Shown in pieces: positions 37,001 to 51,578 of a stretch of DNA of 64,000 bases. The position numbers were made by a program, and so were the translations under genes. The notes beneath the pieces are model-generated. The model did not search any database and was not told the DNA's origin. It saw nothing but the letters and a program-made list of their open reading frames with translations. Source of the DNA: Balanoglossus misakiensis. Its lineage: Eukaryota; Hemichordata. Within the stretch, counting starts at the first letter, position 1. Every line of letters starts with the position of its first letter. The stretch lies in contig CM082576.2 of assembly GCA_040954595.2 (NCBI GenBank), forward strand, positions 18,600,001 through 18,664,000, read 5' to 3'.

Positions 37001-38627
37001 TAATCCCGAGGTTAATACATGGCTAAAAGCACTGTAATTTAAAATTACTAATGCAAAGGTTACATTGAATATGGGTAAATGGTGAAGCAAGCCTGAAGAT
37101 GCATCAGGGTAGATGGTGTTTCAAGCCCTTCACATTGACATTGGAATATAATGCATATGGGGATTTAAAATTGATTGTAAATCCCTAGGTTAATACATGG
37201 CCAAAAGCAATTTTATTTGACATTGCTAATTGAACGATGACATTGAATCCGATTCTTTGCATCAGGGTAAATGGCGATGCAAGCTTGATGATGCATCACG
37301 GTAGATAGTGATGCAAACACTTTACTTTGACATGGGTATTAAATGCATATGGGGATTTCAAGTTGATTACAAATCCCTGGGTTAATACGCGTCCAAAAGC
37401 ACTGTAATTTGACATTGCTAATGCGATGTTGACATTGAATGTAATTCTCCGCATTAGGGCAAATGGCAAAGCAAGCTTAATGATGCAATGGAGTAGACCG
37501 TGATGCAAGCTATGCATTTTGACATAGGTATTTAATGCATGTGCATGGGTATTAAATGTTGAATGTAAATTCTCAGGTTAATACATCTCCAAAAGCACTG
37601 TAATTTAAAATTGCTAATGTAAGGGTGACATTGAATCTGATTCTTTGCATTAGGGGAAATGGCGTAGCAAGCCTAATGATCCATCTGAGTAGATGGTGAT
37701 GCAAGCTAAGCATTTTGACATAGGTACTAAATGTATATACATGGGTATTTAAAGTTGTCTGTAAATCCCCAGGTTAATACATGGCCATAAGCATTATAAT
37801 TTGACATTGCTAATGAAATGGTGACACTGAATCTGATTCTTTGCATCAGGGCATATTGTGAAGCATGCTTGATGATGTATTAGGGTCAATAGTGATGGAA
37901 ACACTGCACTATGACATGGGTATTTAATGCATACGCATTGATATTTACAGTTGACTCTAAATCCCGAGGTTAATACATGGCTAAAAGCGCTGTAATTTAA
38001 AATTACTAATCCAAAGGTTACATTGAATATGGGTAAATGGTGAAGCAAGCTTGAAGATGCATCAGGGTAGCTGGTGTTTCAAGCCCTTCACATTGACATT
38101 GGAATATAATGCATATGGGGATTTAAAATTGATTGTAAATCCCTAGGTTAATACATGGCCAAAAGCACTGTAATTTAAAATTGCTAGTGCAATGGTGACA
38201 TTGAATGTGATTCTTTGCATCAGGGCATATTGTGAAGCATGCTTGATGATGCATTAGGGTCAATAGTGATGGAAACACTGCACTATGACATGGGTATTTA
38301 ATGCATACGCATTGATATTTACAGTTGACTCTTAATCCCGAGGTTAATACATGGCTAAAAGCACTGTAATTTAAAATTACTAATGCAAAGGTTACATTGA
38401 ATATGGGTAAATGGTGAAGCAAGCCTGAAGATGCATCAGGGTAGATGGTGTTTCAAGCCCTTCACATTGACATTGGAATATAATGCATATGGGGATTTAA
38501 AATTGATTGTAAATCCCTAGGTTAATACGTGGCCAAAAGCAATTTTATTTGACATTGCTAATGCAACGATGACATTGAATCCGATTCTTTGTATCAGGGT
38601 AAATGGCGATGCAAGCTTGATGATGCA
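34034..38627. repeat. Satellite B higher-order repeat, copy 1 (expanded)
   Basis: Unit start is arbitrary, anchored on a recurring monomer variant. This copy is 4594 bp, equal to 3262 plus 1332. The segment 35964-37295 is repeated at once as 37296-38627. Apart from this extra block it is collinear with the following copies. Confidence 0.85.
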
Positions 38628-41600
38628 TCACGGTAGATAGTGATGCAAACACTTCACTTTGACATGGGCATTAAATGCATATGGGGATTTCAAGTTGATT
38701 ACAAATCCCTGGGTTAATACGCGTCCAAAAGCACTGTAATTTGACATTGCTAATGCGATGTTGACATTGAATGTAATTCTCCGCATTAGGGCAAATGGCA
38801 AAGCAAGCTTAATGATGCAATGGAGTAGACGGCGATGCAAGCTATGCATTTTGACATAGGTATTTAATGCATGTGCATGGGTATTTAATGTTGAATGTAA
38901 ATTCCCAGGTTAATACATCTCCAAAAGCACTGTAATTTAAAATTGCTAATGTAAGGGTGACATTGAATCTGATTCTTTGCATTATGGGAAATGGCGTAGC
39001 AAGCCTAATGATGCATCTGAGTAGATGGTGATGCAAGCTAAGCATTTTGATATAGGTACTAAATGTATATACATGGGTATTTAAAGTTGTCTGTAAATCC
39101 CCAGGTTAATACTTGGCAAAAAGCAATTTTATTTGACATTGCTAATGAAATGGTGACACTGAATCTGATTCTTTGCATCAGGGTAAATGGCGATGCAAGC
39201 TTGATGATGCATCCCGGTAGATAGTGATGCAACCACTTCACTGTGACATGGGTATTAAATGCATATGGGGATTAAAAGTTGACTGAAAATCCCTGGGTTA
39301 ATACAAGTCCAAAAGCACTGAAATTTGACATAGCTAATACAATGGTGACATTGAATGTGATTCTTTGCATTAGGGGAAATGGCGTAGCAAGCCTAATGAT
39401 GCATCAGTGTAGATGGTGATCCAAGCTATGCTTTTTGACATAGGTATTTAATGCATGTGCATGGGTATTTAATGTTGACTTTAAATCCCTGGGTTAATAC
39501 AAATCCAAAAGCACTGTAATTTGACATTGCTAATACAACGGTGTCATTTAATCTGATTCTTTGCATCAGGGCAAATTGCGAAGCAAGCTTAATGATGCAT
39601 CGGAGTATATGGTGATGCAAGCTATGCACTTTGACATACGTATTTAATGCATATGCATTGGTATTTAATGTTGACTGTAAATCCCCAGGTTAATACGTGG
39701 CCAAAAGCACTGTAATTTGACATTGCTAATGCTACCGTGACACTAAATCTGATTTTTTGCATTAGGGTAAATTGTGAAGCAAGCTTGATGATGCATCAGG
39801 ATAGATGGTGTTTTAAGCCCCTCACATTGACATTGGAATATAACGCATATGGGGATTTAAAGTTAATTGTAAATACCCAGGTTAATACATGGCCAAAAGC
39901 ACTGTAATTTAAAATTGCTAATGCAATGGTGACATTGAATGTGATTCTTTGCATTAGGGGAACTGGCGTAGCAATCCTAATAGTGCATCAGAGTAGATGG
40001 TGATGCAAGCTCTGCACTTTGACATAGGTATTTAATGCATATGCATGTGTATTTAATGTTGACTATAAATCCTCAGGTGAATACATGGCCATAAACACTA
40101 TAATTTGACATTGCTAATGAAATGGTGACACTGAATCTGATTCTTTGCATCAGGGCATATTGTGAAGCATGCTTGATGATGCATTAGGGTCAATAGTGAT
40201 GGAAACACTGCACTATGACATGGGTATTTAATGCATACGCATTGATATTTACAGTTGACTCTAAATCCCGAGGTTTATACATGGCTAAAAGCGCTGTAAT
40301 TTAAAATTACTAATGCAAAGGTTACATTGAATATGGGTAAATGGTGAAGCAAGCTTGAAGATGCATCAGGGTAGCTGGTGTTTCAAGCCCTTCACATTGA
40401 CATTGGAATATAATGCATATGGGGATTTAAAGTTGATTGTAAATCCCTAGGTTAATACATGGCCAAAAGCAATTTTATTTGACATTGCTAATTGAACGAT
40501 GACATTGAATCCGATTCTTTGCATCAGGGTAAATGGCGATGCAAGCTTGATGATGCATCACGGTAGATAGTGATGCAAACACTTTACTTTGACATGGGTA
40601 TTAAATGCATATGGGGATTTCAAGTTGATTACAAATCCCTGGGTTAATACGCGTCCAAAAGCACTGTAATTTGACATTGCTAATGCGATGTTGACATTGA
40701 ATGTAATTCTCCGCATTAGGGCAAATGGCAAAGCAAGCTTAATGATGCAATGGAGTAGACCGTGATGCAAGCTATGCATTTTGACATAGGTATTTAATGC
40801 ATGTGCATGGGTATTAAATGTTGAATGTAAATTCTCAGGTTAATACATCTCCAAAAGCACTGTAATTTAAAATTGCTAATGTAAGGGTGACATTGAATCT
40901 GATTCTTTGCATTAGGGGAAATGGCGTAGCAAGCCTAATGATCCATCTGAGTAGATGGTGATGCAAGCTAAGCATTTTGACATAGGTACTAAATGTATAT
41001 ACATGGGTATTTAAAGTTGTCTGTAAATCCCCAGGTTAATACATGGCCATAAGCATTATAATTTGACATTGCTAATGAAATGGTGACACTGAATCTGATT
41101 CTTTGCATCAGGGCATATTGTGAAGCATGCTTGATGATGTATTAGGGTCAATAGTGATGGAAACACTGCACTATGACATGGGTATTTAATGCATACGCAT
41201 TGATATTTACAGTTGACTCTAAATCCCGAGGTTAATACATGGCTAAAAGCGCTGTAATTTAAAATTACTAATGCAAAGGTTACATTGAATATGGGTAAAT
41301 GGTGAAGCAAGCTTGAAGATGCATCAGGGTAGCTGGTGTTTCAAGCCCTTCACATTGACATTGGAATATAATGCATATGGGGATTTAAAATTGATTGTAA
41401 ATCCCTAGGTTAATACATGGCCAAAAGCACTGTAATTTAAAATTGCTAGTGCAATGGTGACATTGAATGTGATTCTTTGCATCAGGGCATATTGTGAAGC
41501 ATGCTTGATGATGCATTAGGGTCAATAGTGATGGAAACACTGCACTATGATATGGGTATTTAATGCATACGCATTGATATTTACAGTTGACTCTTAATCC

Positions 41601-41889
41601 CGAGGTTAATACATGGCTAAAAGCACTGTAATTTAAAATTACTAATGCAAAGGTTACATTGAATATGGGTAAATGGTGAAGCAAGCTTGAAGATGCATCA
41701 GGGTAGATGGTGTTTCAAGCCCTTCACATTGACATTGGAATATAATGCATATGGGGATTTAAAATTGATTGTAAATCCCTAGGTTAATACGTGGCCAAAA
41801 GCAATTTTATTTGACATTGCTAATGCAACGATGACATTGAATCCGATTCTTTGTATCAGGGTAAATGGCGATGCAAGCTTGATGATGCA
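38628..41889. repeat. Satellite B HOR, copy 2 (3262 bp)
   Basis: A complete unit of about 17 monomers. Its internal anchors (for example +1930) recur at exactly +3262 in copies 3, 4 and 5. Confidence 0.9.
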
Positions 41890-44800
41890 TCACGGTAGAT
41901 AGTGATGCAAACACTTCACTTTGACATGGGCATTAAATGCATATGGGGATTTCAAGTTGATTACAAATCCCTGGGTTAATACGCGTCCAAAAGCACTGTA
42001 ATTTGACATTGCTAATGCGATGTTGACATTGAATGTAATTCTCCGCATTAGGGCAAATGGCAAAGCAAGCTTAATGATGCAATGGAGTAGACGGTGATGC
42101 AAGCTATGCATTTTGACATAGGTATTTAATGCATGTGCATGGGTATTTAATGTTGAATGTAAATTCCCAGGTTAATACATCTCCAAAAGCACTGTAATTT
42201 AAAATTGCTAATGTAAGGGTGACATTGAATCTGATTCTTTGCATTATGGGAAATGGCGTAGCAAGCCTAATGATGCATCTGAGTAGATGGTGATGCAAGC
42301 TAAGCATTTTGATATAGGTACTAAATGTATATACATGGGTATTTAAAGTTGTCTGTAAATCCCCAGGTTAATACTTGGCAAAAAGCAATTTTATTTGACA
42401 TTGCTAATGAAATGGTGACACTGAATCTGATTCTTTGCATCAGGGTAAATGGCGATGCAAGCTTGATGATGCATCCCGGTAGATAGTGATGCAACCACTT
42501 CACTGTGACATGGGTATTAAATGCATATGGGGATTAAAAGTTGACTGAAAATCCCTGGGTTAATACAAGTCCAAAAGCACTGTAATTTGACATTGCTAAT
42601 GCGATGTTGACATTGAATGTAATTCTCCGCATTAGGGCAAATGGCAAAGCAAGCTTAATGATGCAATGGAGTAGACGGTGATCCAAGCTATGCTTTTTGA
42701 CATAGGTATTTAATGCATGTGCATGGGTATTTAATGTTGACTGTAAATCCCTGGGTTAATACAAATCCAAAAGCACTGTAATTTGACATTGCTAATACAA
42801 CGGTGTCATTTAATCTGATTCTTTGCATCAGGGCAAATTGCGAAGCAAGCTTGATGATGCATCGGAGTATATGGTGATGCAAGCTATGCACTTTGACATA
42901 CGTATTTAATGCATATGCATTGGTATTTAATGTTGACTGTAAATCCCCAGGTTAATACGTGGCCAAAAGCACTGTAATTTGACATTGCTAATGCTACCGT
43001 GACACTAAATCTGATTCTTTGCATTAGGGTAAATTGTGAAGCAAGCTTGATGATGCATCAGGATAGATGGTGTTTTAAGCCCCTCACATTGACATTGGAA
43101 TATAACGCATATGGGGATTTAAAGTTAATTGTAAATACCCAGGTTAATACATGGCCAAAAGCACTGTAATTTAAAATTGCTAATGCAATGGTGACATTGA
43201 ATGTGATTCTTTGCATTAGGGGAACTGGCGTAGCAATCCTAATAGTGCATCAGAGTAGATGGTGATGCAAGCTCTGCACTTTGACATAGGTATTTAATGC
43301 ATATGCATGTGTATTTAATGTTGACTATAAATCCTCAGGTGAATACATGGCCATAAACACTATAATTTGGCATTGCTAATGAAATGGTGACACTGAATCT
43401 GATTCTTTGCATCAGGGCATATTGTGAAGCATGCTTGATGATGCATTAGGGTCAATAGTGATGGAAACACTGCACTATGACATGGGTATTTAATGCATAC
43501 GCATTGATATTTACAGTTGACTCTAAATCCCGAGGTTTATACATGGCTAAAAGCGCTGTAATTTAAAATTACTAATGCAAAGGTTACATTGAATATGGGT
43601 AAATGGTGAAGCAAGCTTGAAGATGCATCAGGGTAGCTGGTGTTTCAAGCCCTTCACATTGACATTGGAATATAATGCATATGGGGATTTAAAGTTGATT
43701 GTAAATCCCTAGGTTAATACATGGCCAAAAGCAATTTTATTTGACATTGCTAATTGAACGATGACATTGAATCCGATTCTTTGCATCAGGGTAAATGGCG
43801 ATGCAAGCTTGATGATGCATCACGGTAGATAGTGATGCAAACACTTTACTTTGACATGGGTATTAAATGCATATGGGGATTTCAAGTTGATTACAAATCC
43901 CTGGGTTAATACGCGTCCAAAAGCACTGTAATTTGACATTGCTAATGCGATGTTGACATTGAATGTAATTCTCCGCATTAGGGCAAATGGCAAAGCAAGC
44001 TTAATGATGCAATGGAGTAGACCGTGATGCAAGCTATGCATTTTGACATAGGTATTTAATGCATGTGCATGGGTATTAAATGTTGAATGTAAATTCTCAG
44101 GTTAATACATCTCCAAAAGCACTGTAATTTAAAATTGCTAATGTAAGGGTGACATTGAATCTGATTCTTTGCATTAGGGGAAATGGCGTAGCAAGCCTAA
44201 TGATCCATCTGAGTAGATGGTGATGCAAGCTAAGCATTTTGACATAGGTACTAAATGTATATACATGGGTATTTAAAGTTGTCTGTAAATCCCCAGGTTA
44301 ATACATGGCCATAAGCATTATAATTTGACATTGCTAATGAAATGGTGACACTGAATCTGATTCTTTGCATCAGGGCATATTGTGAAGCATGCTTGATGAT
44401 GTATTAGGGTCAATAGTGATGGAAACACTGCACTATGACATGGGTATTTAATGCATACGCATTGATATTTACAGTTGACTCTAAATCCCGAGGTTAATAC
44501 ATGGCTAAAAGCGCTGTAATTTAAAATTACTAATCCAAAGGTTACATTGAATATGGGTAAATGGTGAAGCAAGCTTGAAGATGCATCAGGGTAGCTGGTG
44601 TTTCAAGCCCTTCACATTGACATTGGAATATAATGCATATGGGGATTTAAAATTGATTGTAAATCCCTAGGTTAATACATGGCCAAAAGCACTGTAATTT
44701 AAAATTGCTAGTGCAATGGTGACATTGAATGTGATTCTTTGCATCAGGGCATATTGTGAAGCATGCTTGATGATGCATTAGGGTCAATAGTGATGGAAAC

Positions 44801-45151
44801 ACTGCACTATGACATGGGTATTTAATGCATACGCATTGATATTTACAGTTGACTCTTAATCCCGAGGTTAATACATGGCTAAAAGCACTGTAATTTAAAA
44901 TTACTAATGCAAAGGTTACATTGAATATGGGTAAATGGTGAAGCAAGCCTGAAGATGCATCAGGGTAGATGGTGTTTCAAGCCCTTCACATTGACATTGG
45001 AATATAATGCATATGGGGATTTAAAATTGATTGTAAATCCCTAGGTTAATACGTGGCCAAAAGCAATTTTATTTGACATTGCTAATGCAACGATGACATT
45101 GAATCCGATTCTTTGTATCAGGGTAAATGGCGATGCAAGCTTGATGATGCA
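41890..45151. repeat. Satellite B HOR, copy 3 (3262 bp)
   Basis: Same length as copy 2. It differs from copies 2 and 4, but not from copy 5, by a block of variants at about 42582-42680. Confidence 0.9.
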
Positions 45152-48100
45152 TCACGGTAGATAGTGATGCAAACACTTCACTTTGACATGGGCATTAAAT
45201 GCATATGGGGATTTCAAGTTGATTACAAATCCCTGGGTTAATACGCGTCCAAAAGCACTGTAATTTGACATTGCTAATGCGATGTTGACATTGAATGTAA
45301 TTCTCCGCATTAGGGCAAATGGCAAAGCAAGCTTAATGATGCAATGGAGTAGACGGCGATGCAAGCTATGCATTTTGACATAGGTATTTAATGCATGTGC
45401 ATGGGTATTTAATGTTGAATGTAAATTCCCAGGTTAATACATCTCCAAAAGCACTGTAATTTAAAATTGCTAATGTAAGGGTGACATTGAATCTGATTCT
45501 TTGCATTATGGGAAATGGCGTAGCAAGCCTAATGATGCATCTGAGTAGATGGTGATGCAAGCTAAGCATTTTGATATAGGTACTAAATGTATATACATGG
45601 GTATTTAAAGTTGTCTGTAAATCCCCAGGTTAATACTTGGCAAAAAGCAATTTTATTTGACATTGCTAATGAAATGGTGACACTGAATCTGATTCTTTGC
45701 ATCAGGGTAAATGGCGATGCAAGCTTGATGATGCATCCCGGTAGATAGTGATGCAACCACTTCACTGTGACATGGGTATTAAATGCATATGGGGATTAAA
45801 AGATGACTGAAAATCCCTGGGTTAATACAAGTCCAAAAGCACTGAAATTTGACATAGCTAATACAATGGTGACATTGAATGTGATTCTTTGCATTAGGGG
45901 AAATGGCGTAGCAAGCCTAATGATGCATCAGTGTAGATGGTGATCCAAGCTATGCTTTTTGACATAGGTATTTAATGCATGTGCATGGGTATTTAATGTT
46001 GACTTTAAATCCCTGGGTTAATACAAATCCAAAAGCACTGTAATTTGACATTGCTAATACAACGGTGTCATTTAATCTGATTCTTTGCATCAGGGCAAAT
46101 TGCGAAGCAAGCTTAATGATGCATCGGAGTATATGGTGATGCAAGCTATGCACTTTGACATACGTATTTAATGCATATGCATTGGTATTTAATGTTGACT
46201 GTAAATCCCCAGGTTAATACGTGGCCAAAAGCACTGTAATTTGACATTGCTAATGCTACCGTGACACTAAATCTGATTTTTTGCATTAGGGTAAATTGTG
46301 AAGCAAGCTTGATGATGCATCAGGATAGATGGTGTTTTAAGCCCCTCACATTGACATTGGAATATAACGCATATGGGGATTTAAAGTTAATTGTAAATAC
46401 CCAGGTTAATACATGGCCAAAAGCACTGTAATTTAAAATTGCTAATGCAATGGTGACATTGAATGTGATTCTTTGCATTAGGGGAACTGGCGTAGCAATC
46501 CTAATAGTGCATCAGAGTAGATGGTGATGCAAGCTCTGCACTTTGACATAGGTATTTAATGCATATGCATGTGTATTTAATGTTGACTATAAATCCTCAG
46601 GTGAATACATGGCCATAAACACTATAATTTGACATTGCTAATGAAATGGTGACACTGAATCTGATTCTTTGCATCAGGGCATATTGTGAAGCATGCTTGA
46701 TGATGCATTAGGGTCAATAGTGATGGAAACACTGCACTATGACATGGGTATTTAATGCATACGCATTGATATTTACAGTTGACTCTAAATCCCGAGGTTT
46801 ATACATGGCTAAAAGCGCTGTAATTTAAAATTACTAATGCAAAGGTTACATTGAATATGGGTAAATGGTGAAGCAAGCTTGAAGATGCATCAGGGTAGCT
46901 GGTGTTTCAAGCCCTTCACATTGACATTGGAATATAATGCATATGGGGATTTAAAGTTGATTGTAAATCCCTAGGTTAATACATGGCCAAAAGCAATTTT
47001 ATTTGACATTGCTAATTGAACGATGACATTGAATCCGATTCTTTGCATCAGGGTAAATGGCGATGCAAGCTTGATGATGCATCACGGTAGATAGTGATGC
47101 AAACACTTTACTTTGACATGGGTATTAAATGCATATGGGGATTTCAAGTTGATTACAAATCCCTGGGTTAATACGCGTCCAAAAGCACTGTAATTTGACA
47201 TTGCTAATGCGATGTTGACATTGAATGTAATTCTCCGCATTAGGGCAAATGGCAAAGCAAGCTTAATGATGCAATGGAGTAGACCGTGATGCAAGCTATG
47301 CATTTTGACATAGGTATTTAATGCATGTGCATGGGTATTAAATGTTGAATGTAAATTCTCAGGTTAATACATCTCCAAAAGCACTGTAATTTAAAATTGC
47401 TAATGTAAGGGTGACATTGAATCTGATTCTTTGCATTAGGGGAAATGGCGTAGCAAGCCTAATGATCCATCTGAGTAGATGGTGATGCAAGCTAAGCATT
47501 TTGACATAGGTACTAAATGTATATACATGGGTATTTAAAGTTGTCTGTAAATCCCCAGGTTAATACATGGCCATAAGCATTATAATTTGACATTGCTAAT
47601 GAAATGGTGACACTGAATCTGATTCTTTGCATCAGGGCATATTGTGAAGCATGCTTGATGATGTATTAGGGTCAATAGTGATGGAAACACTGCACTATGA
47701 CATGGGTATTTAATGCATACGCATTGATATTTACAGTTGACTCTAAATCCCGAGGTTAATACATGGCTAAAAGCGCTGTAATTTAAAATTACTAATGCAA
47801 AGGTTACATTGAATATGGGTAAATGGTGAAGCAAGCTTGAAGATGCATCAGGGTAGCTGGTGTTTCAAGCCCTTCACATTGACATTGGAATATAATGCAT
47901 ATGGGGATTTAAAATTGATTGTAAATCCCTAGGTTAATACATGGCCAAAAGCACTGTAATTTAAAATTGCTAGTGCAATGGTGACATTGAATTTGATTCT
48001 TTGCATCAGGGCATATTGTGAAGCATGCTTGATGATGCATTAGGGTCAATAGTGATGGAAACACTGCACTATGACATGGGTATTTAATGCATACGCATTG

Positions 48101-48413
48101 ATATTTACAGTTGACTCTTAATCCCGAGGTTAATACATGGCTAAAAGCACTGTAATTTAAAATTACTAATGCAAAGGTTACATTGAATATGGGTAAATGG
48201 TGAAGCAAGCTTGAAGATGCATCAGGGTAGATGGTGTTTCAAGCCCTTCACATTGACATTGGAATATAATGCATATGGGGATTTAAAATTGATTGTAAAT
48301 CCCTAGGTTAATACGTGGCCAAAAGCAATTTTATTTGACATTGCTAATGCAACGATGACATTGAATCCGATTCTTTGTATCAGGGTAAATGGCGATGCAA
48401 GCTTGATGATGCA
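45152..48413. repeat. Satellite B HOR, copy 4 (3262 bp)
   Basis: Same length. Its diagnostic variants match copy 2, 6524 bp upstream, better than adjacent copy 3. Confidence 0.9.
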
Positions 48414-50629
48414 TCACGGTAGATAGTGATGCAAACACTTCACTTTGACATGGGCATTAAATGCATATGGGGATTTCAAGTTGATTACAAATCCCTGGGT
48501 TAATACGCGTCCAAAAGCACTGTAATTTGACATTGCTAATGCGATGTTGACATTGAATGTAATTCTCCGCATTAGGGCAAATGGCAAAGCAAGCTTAATG
48601 ATGCAATGGAGTAGACGGTGATGCAAGCTATGCATTTTGACATAGGTATTTAATGCATGTGCATGGGTATTTAATGTTGAATGTAAATTCCCAGGTTAAT
48701 ACATCTCCAAAAGCACTGTAATTTAAAATTGCTAATGTAAGGGTGACATTGAATCTGATTCTTTGCATTATGGGAAATGGCGTAGCAAGCCTAATGATGC
48801 ATCTGAGTAGATGGTGATGCAAGCTAAGCATTTTGATATAGGTACTAAATGTATATACATGGGTATTTAAAGTTGTCTGTAAATCCCCAGGTTAATACTT
48901 GGCAAAAAGCAATTTTATTTGACATTGCTAATGAAATGGTGACACTGAATCTGATTCTTTGCATCAGGGTAAATGGCGATGCAAGCTTGATGATGCATCC
49001 CGGTAGATAGTGATGCAACCACTTCACTGTGACATGGGTATTAAATGCATATGGGGATTAAAAGTTGACTGAAAATCCCTGGGTTAATACAAGTCCAAAA
49101 GCACTGTAATTTGACATTGCTAATGCGATGTTGACATTGAATGTAATTCTCCGCATTAGGGCAAATGGCAAAGCAAGCTTAATGATGCAATGGAGTAGAC
49201 GGTGATCCAAGCTATGCTTTTTGACATAGGTATTTAATGCATGTGCATGGGTATTTAATGTTGACTGTAAATCCCTGGGTTAATACAAATCCAAAAGCAC
49301 TGTAATTTGACATTGCTAATACAACGGTGTCATTTAATCTGATTCTTTGCATCAGGGCAAATTGCGAAGCAAGCTTGATGATGCATCGGAGTATATGGTG
49401 ATGCAAGCTATGCACTTTGACATACGTATTTAATGCATATGCATTGGTATTTAATGTTGACTGTAAATCCCCAGGTTAATACGTGGCCAAAAGCACTGTA
49501 ATTTGACATTGCTAATGCTACCGTGACACTAAATCTGATTCTTTGCATTAGGGTAAATTGTGAAGCAAGCTTGATGATGCATCAGGATAGATGGTGTTTT
49601 AAGCCCCTCACATTGACATTGGAATATAACGCATATGGGGATTTAAAGTTAATTGTAAATACCCAGGTTAATACATGGCCAAAAGCACTGTAATTTAAAA
49701 TTGCTAATGCAATGGTGACATTGAATGTGATTCTTTGCATTAGGGGAACTGGCGTAGCAATCCTAATAGTGCATCAGAGTAGATGGTGATGCAAGCTCTG
49801 CACTTTGACATAGGTATTTAATGCATATGCATGTGTATTTAATGTTGACTATAAATCCTCAGGTGAATACATGGCCATAAACACTATAATTTGACATTGC
49901 TAATGAAATGGTGACACTGAATCTGATTCTTTGCATCAGGGCATATTGTGAAGCATGCTTGATGATGCATTAGGGTCAATAGTGATGGAAACACTGCACT
50001 ATGACATGGGTATTTAATGCATACGCATTGATATTTACAGTTGACTCTAAATCCCGAGGTTTATACATGGCTAAAAGCGCTGTAATTTAAAATTACTAAT
50101 GCAAAGGTTACATTGAATATGGGTAAATGGTGAAGCAAGCTTGAAGATGCATCAGGGTAGCTGGTGTTTCAAGCCCTTCACATTGACATTGGAATATAAT
50201 GCATATGGGGATTTAAAGTTGATTGTAAATCCCTAGGTTAATACATGGCCAAAAGCAATTTTATTTGACATTGCTAATTGAACGATGACATTGAATCCGA
50301 TTCTTTGCATCAGGGTAAATGGCGATGCAAGCTTGATGATGCATCACGGTAGATAGTGATGCAAACACTTTACTTTGACATGGGTATTAAATGCATATGG
50401 GGATTTCAAGTTGATTACAAATCCCTGGGTTAATACGCGTCCAAAAGCACTGTAATTTGACATTGCTAATGCGATGTTGACATTGAATGTAATTCTCCGC
50501 ATTAGGGCAAATGGCAAAGCAAGCTTAAATATAGCTGTGAACAGCAATAAGCGGGTTTCGAGACACTACTAGCCCTATTGGTTCGCCTGGAGATAGATTT
50601 GTGCATATTTAATTACTGCATTAGTTGTT

Positions 50630-51578
50630 CTATCACTCCAAATGCCAAGGGTGTATGTGCTGTGGATGCTGAGATGTGGAAAAGTAGGTCAAAGGTCACG
50701 TGAGGTCACGCTTAATATGAGCAGAAAATGTTTACGCTATACTGGTCCATGTCAAACAAAAACCAGACCTGTAGCCCTACTGGTTTGCCTGGAATTAGGT
50801 ATGCACATAATTAATGAGTTAGGCAGGTGTCACAGGTGACTCTAAAATTTGGCTTCTTATTTTGGTCCCGTCCACCCAAACACCTAAGCTGTACCTGCTC
50901 TGGATGCCGAGATATGTGAAAGTAGGTCAAAGGTCACCCAAGGACATCCAAAGTTTGGGGAAAAAAATTGTCCCCATACTGGTCCATGTCCGACAAAAAC
51001 CAGACCTGTAGCCCTATTGGTTTGCCTGGAATTAGGTATGCACATAGTTAATGAGTTAAGCAGGTGTCACAGGTGAGCCTTAAATTTGGCTTCTTATTTT
51101 GGTCCCATCCACCCAAACACCTAAGCTGTACCTGCTCTGGATGCTGAGGTATGCGAAAGTAGGTCAAAGGTCACCCAAGGTCACCCAAAATTTGGGGGGA
51201 AAATTTGACCCCATACTGGTCCATGTCCGACAAAAACCAGACCTGTAGCCCTATTGGTTTGCCTGGAATTAGGTATGCACATAGTTAATGAGTTAAGCAG
51301 GTGTCACAGGTGAGCCTTAAATTTGGCTTCTTATTTTGGTCCCATCCACCCAAACACCTAAGCTGTATCTGCTCTGGATGCTGAGATATGCGAAAGTAGG
51401 TCAAAGGTCACCCAAGGTCACCCAAAATTTGGGGAAAAAATTTGACCCCATACTGGTCCATGTCCGACAAAAACCAGACCTGTAGCCCTATTGGTTTGCC
51501 TGGAATTAGGTATGCACATAATTAATGAGTTGAGCAGGTGTCACAGGTGAGCCTTAAATTTGGCTTCTTATTTTGGTC
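50630..51578 (+). repeat. 237-bp core repeats of Z unit 1 (x4)
   Basis: Four tandem copies, period 237 bp, anchored at AGGTCAAAGGTCA in 50686, 50924, 51161 and 51398. Each also contains CATACTGGTCCATGTC or a variant and GGAATTAGGTATGCACATA. The outer copy is the most diverged. Confidence 0.9.
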
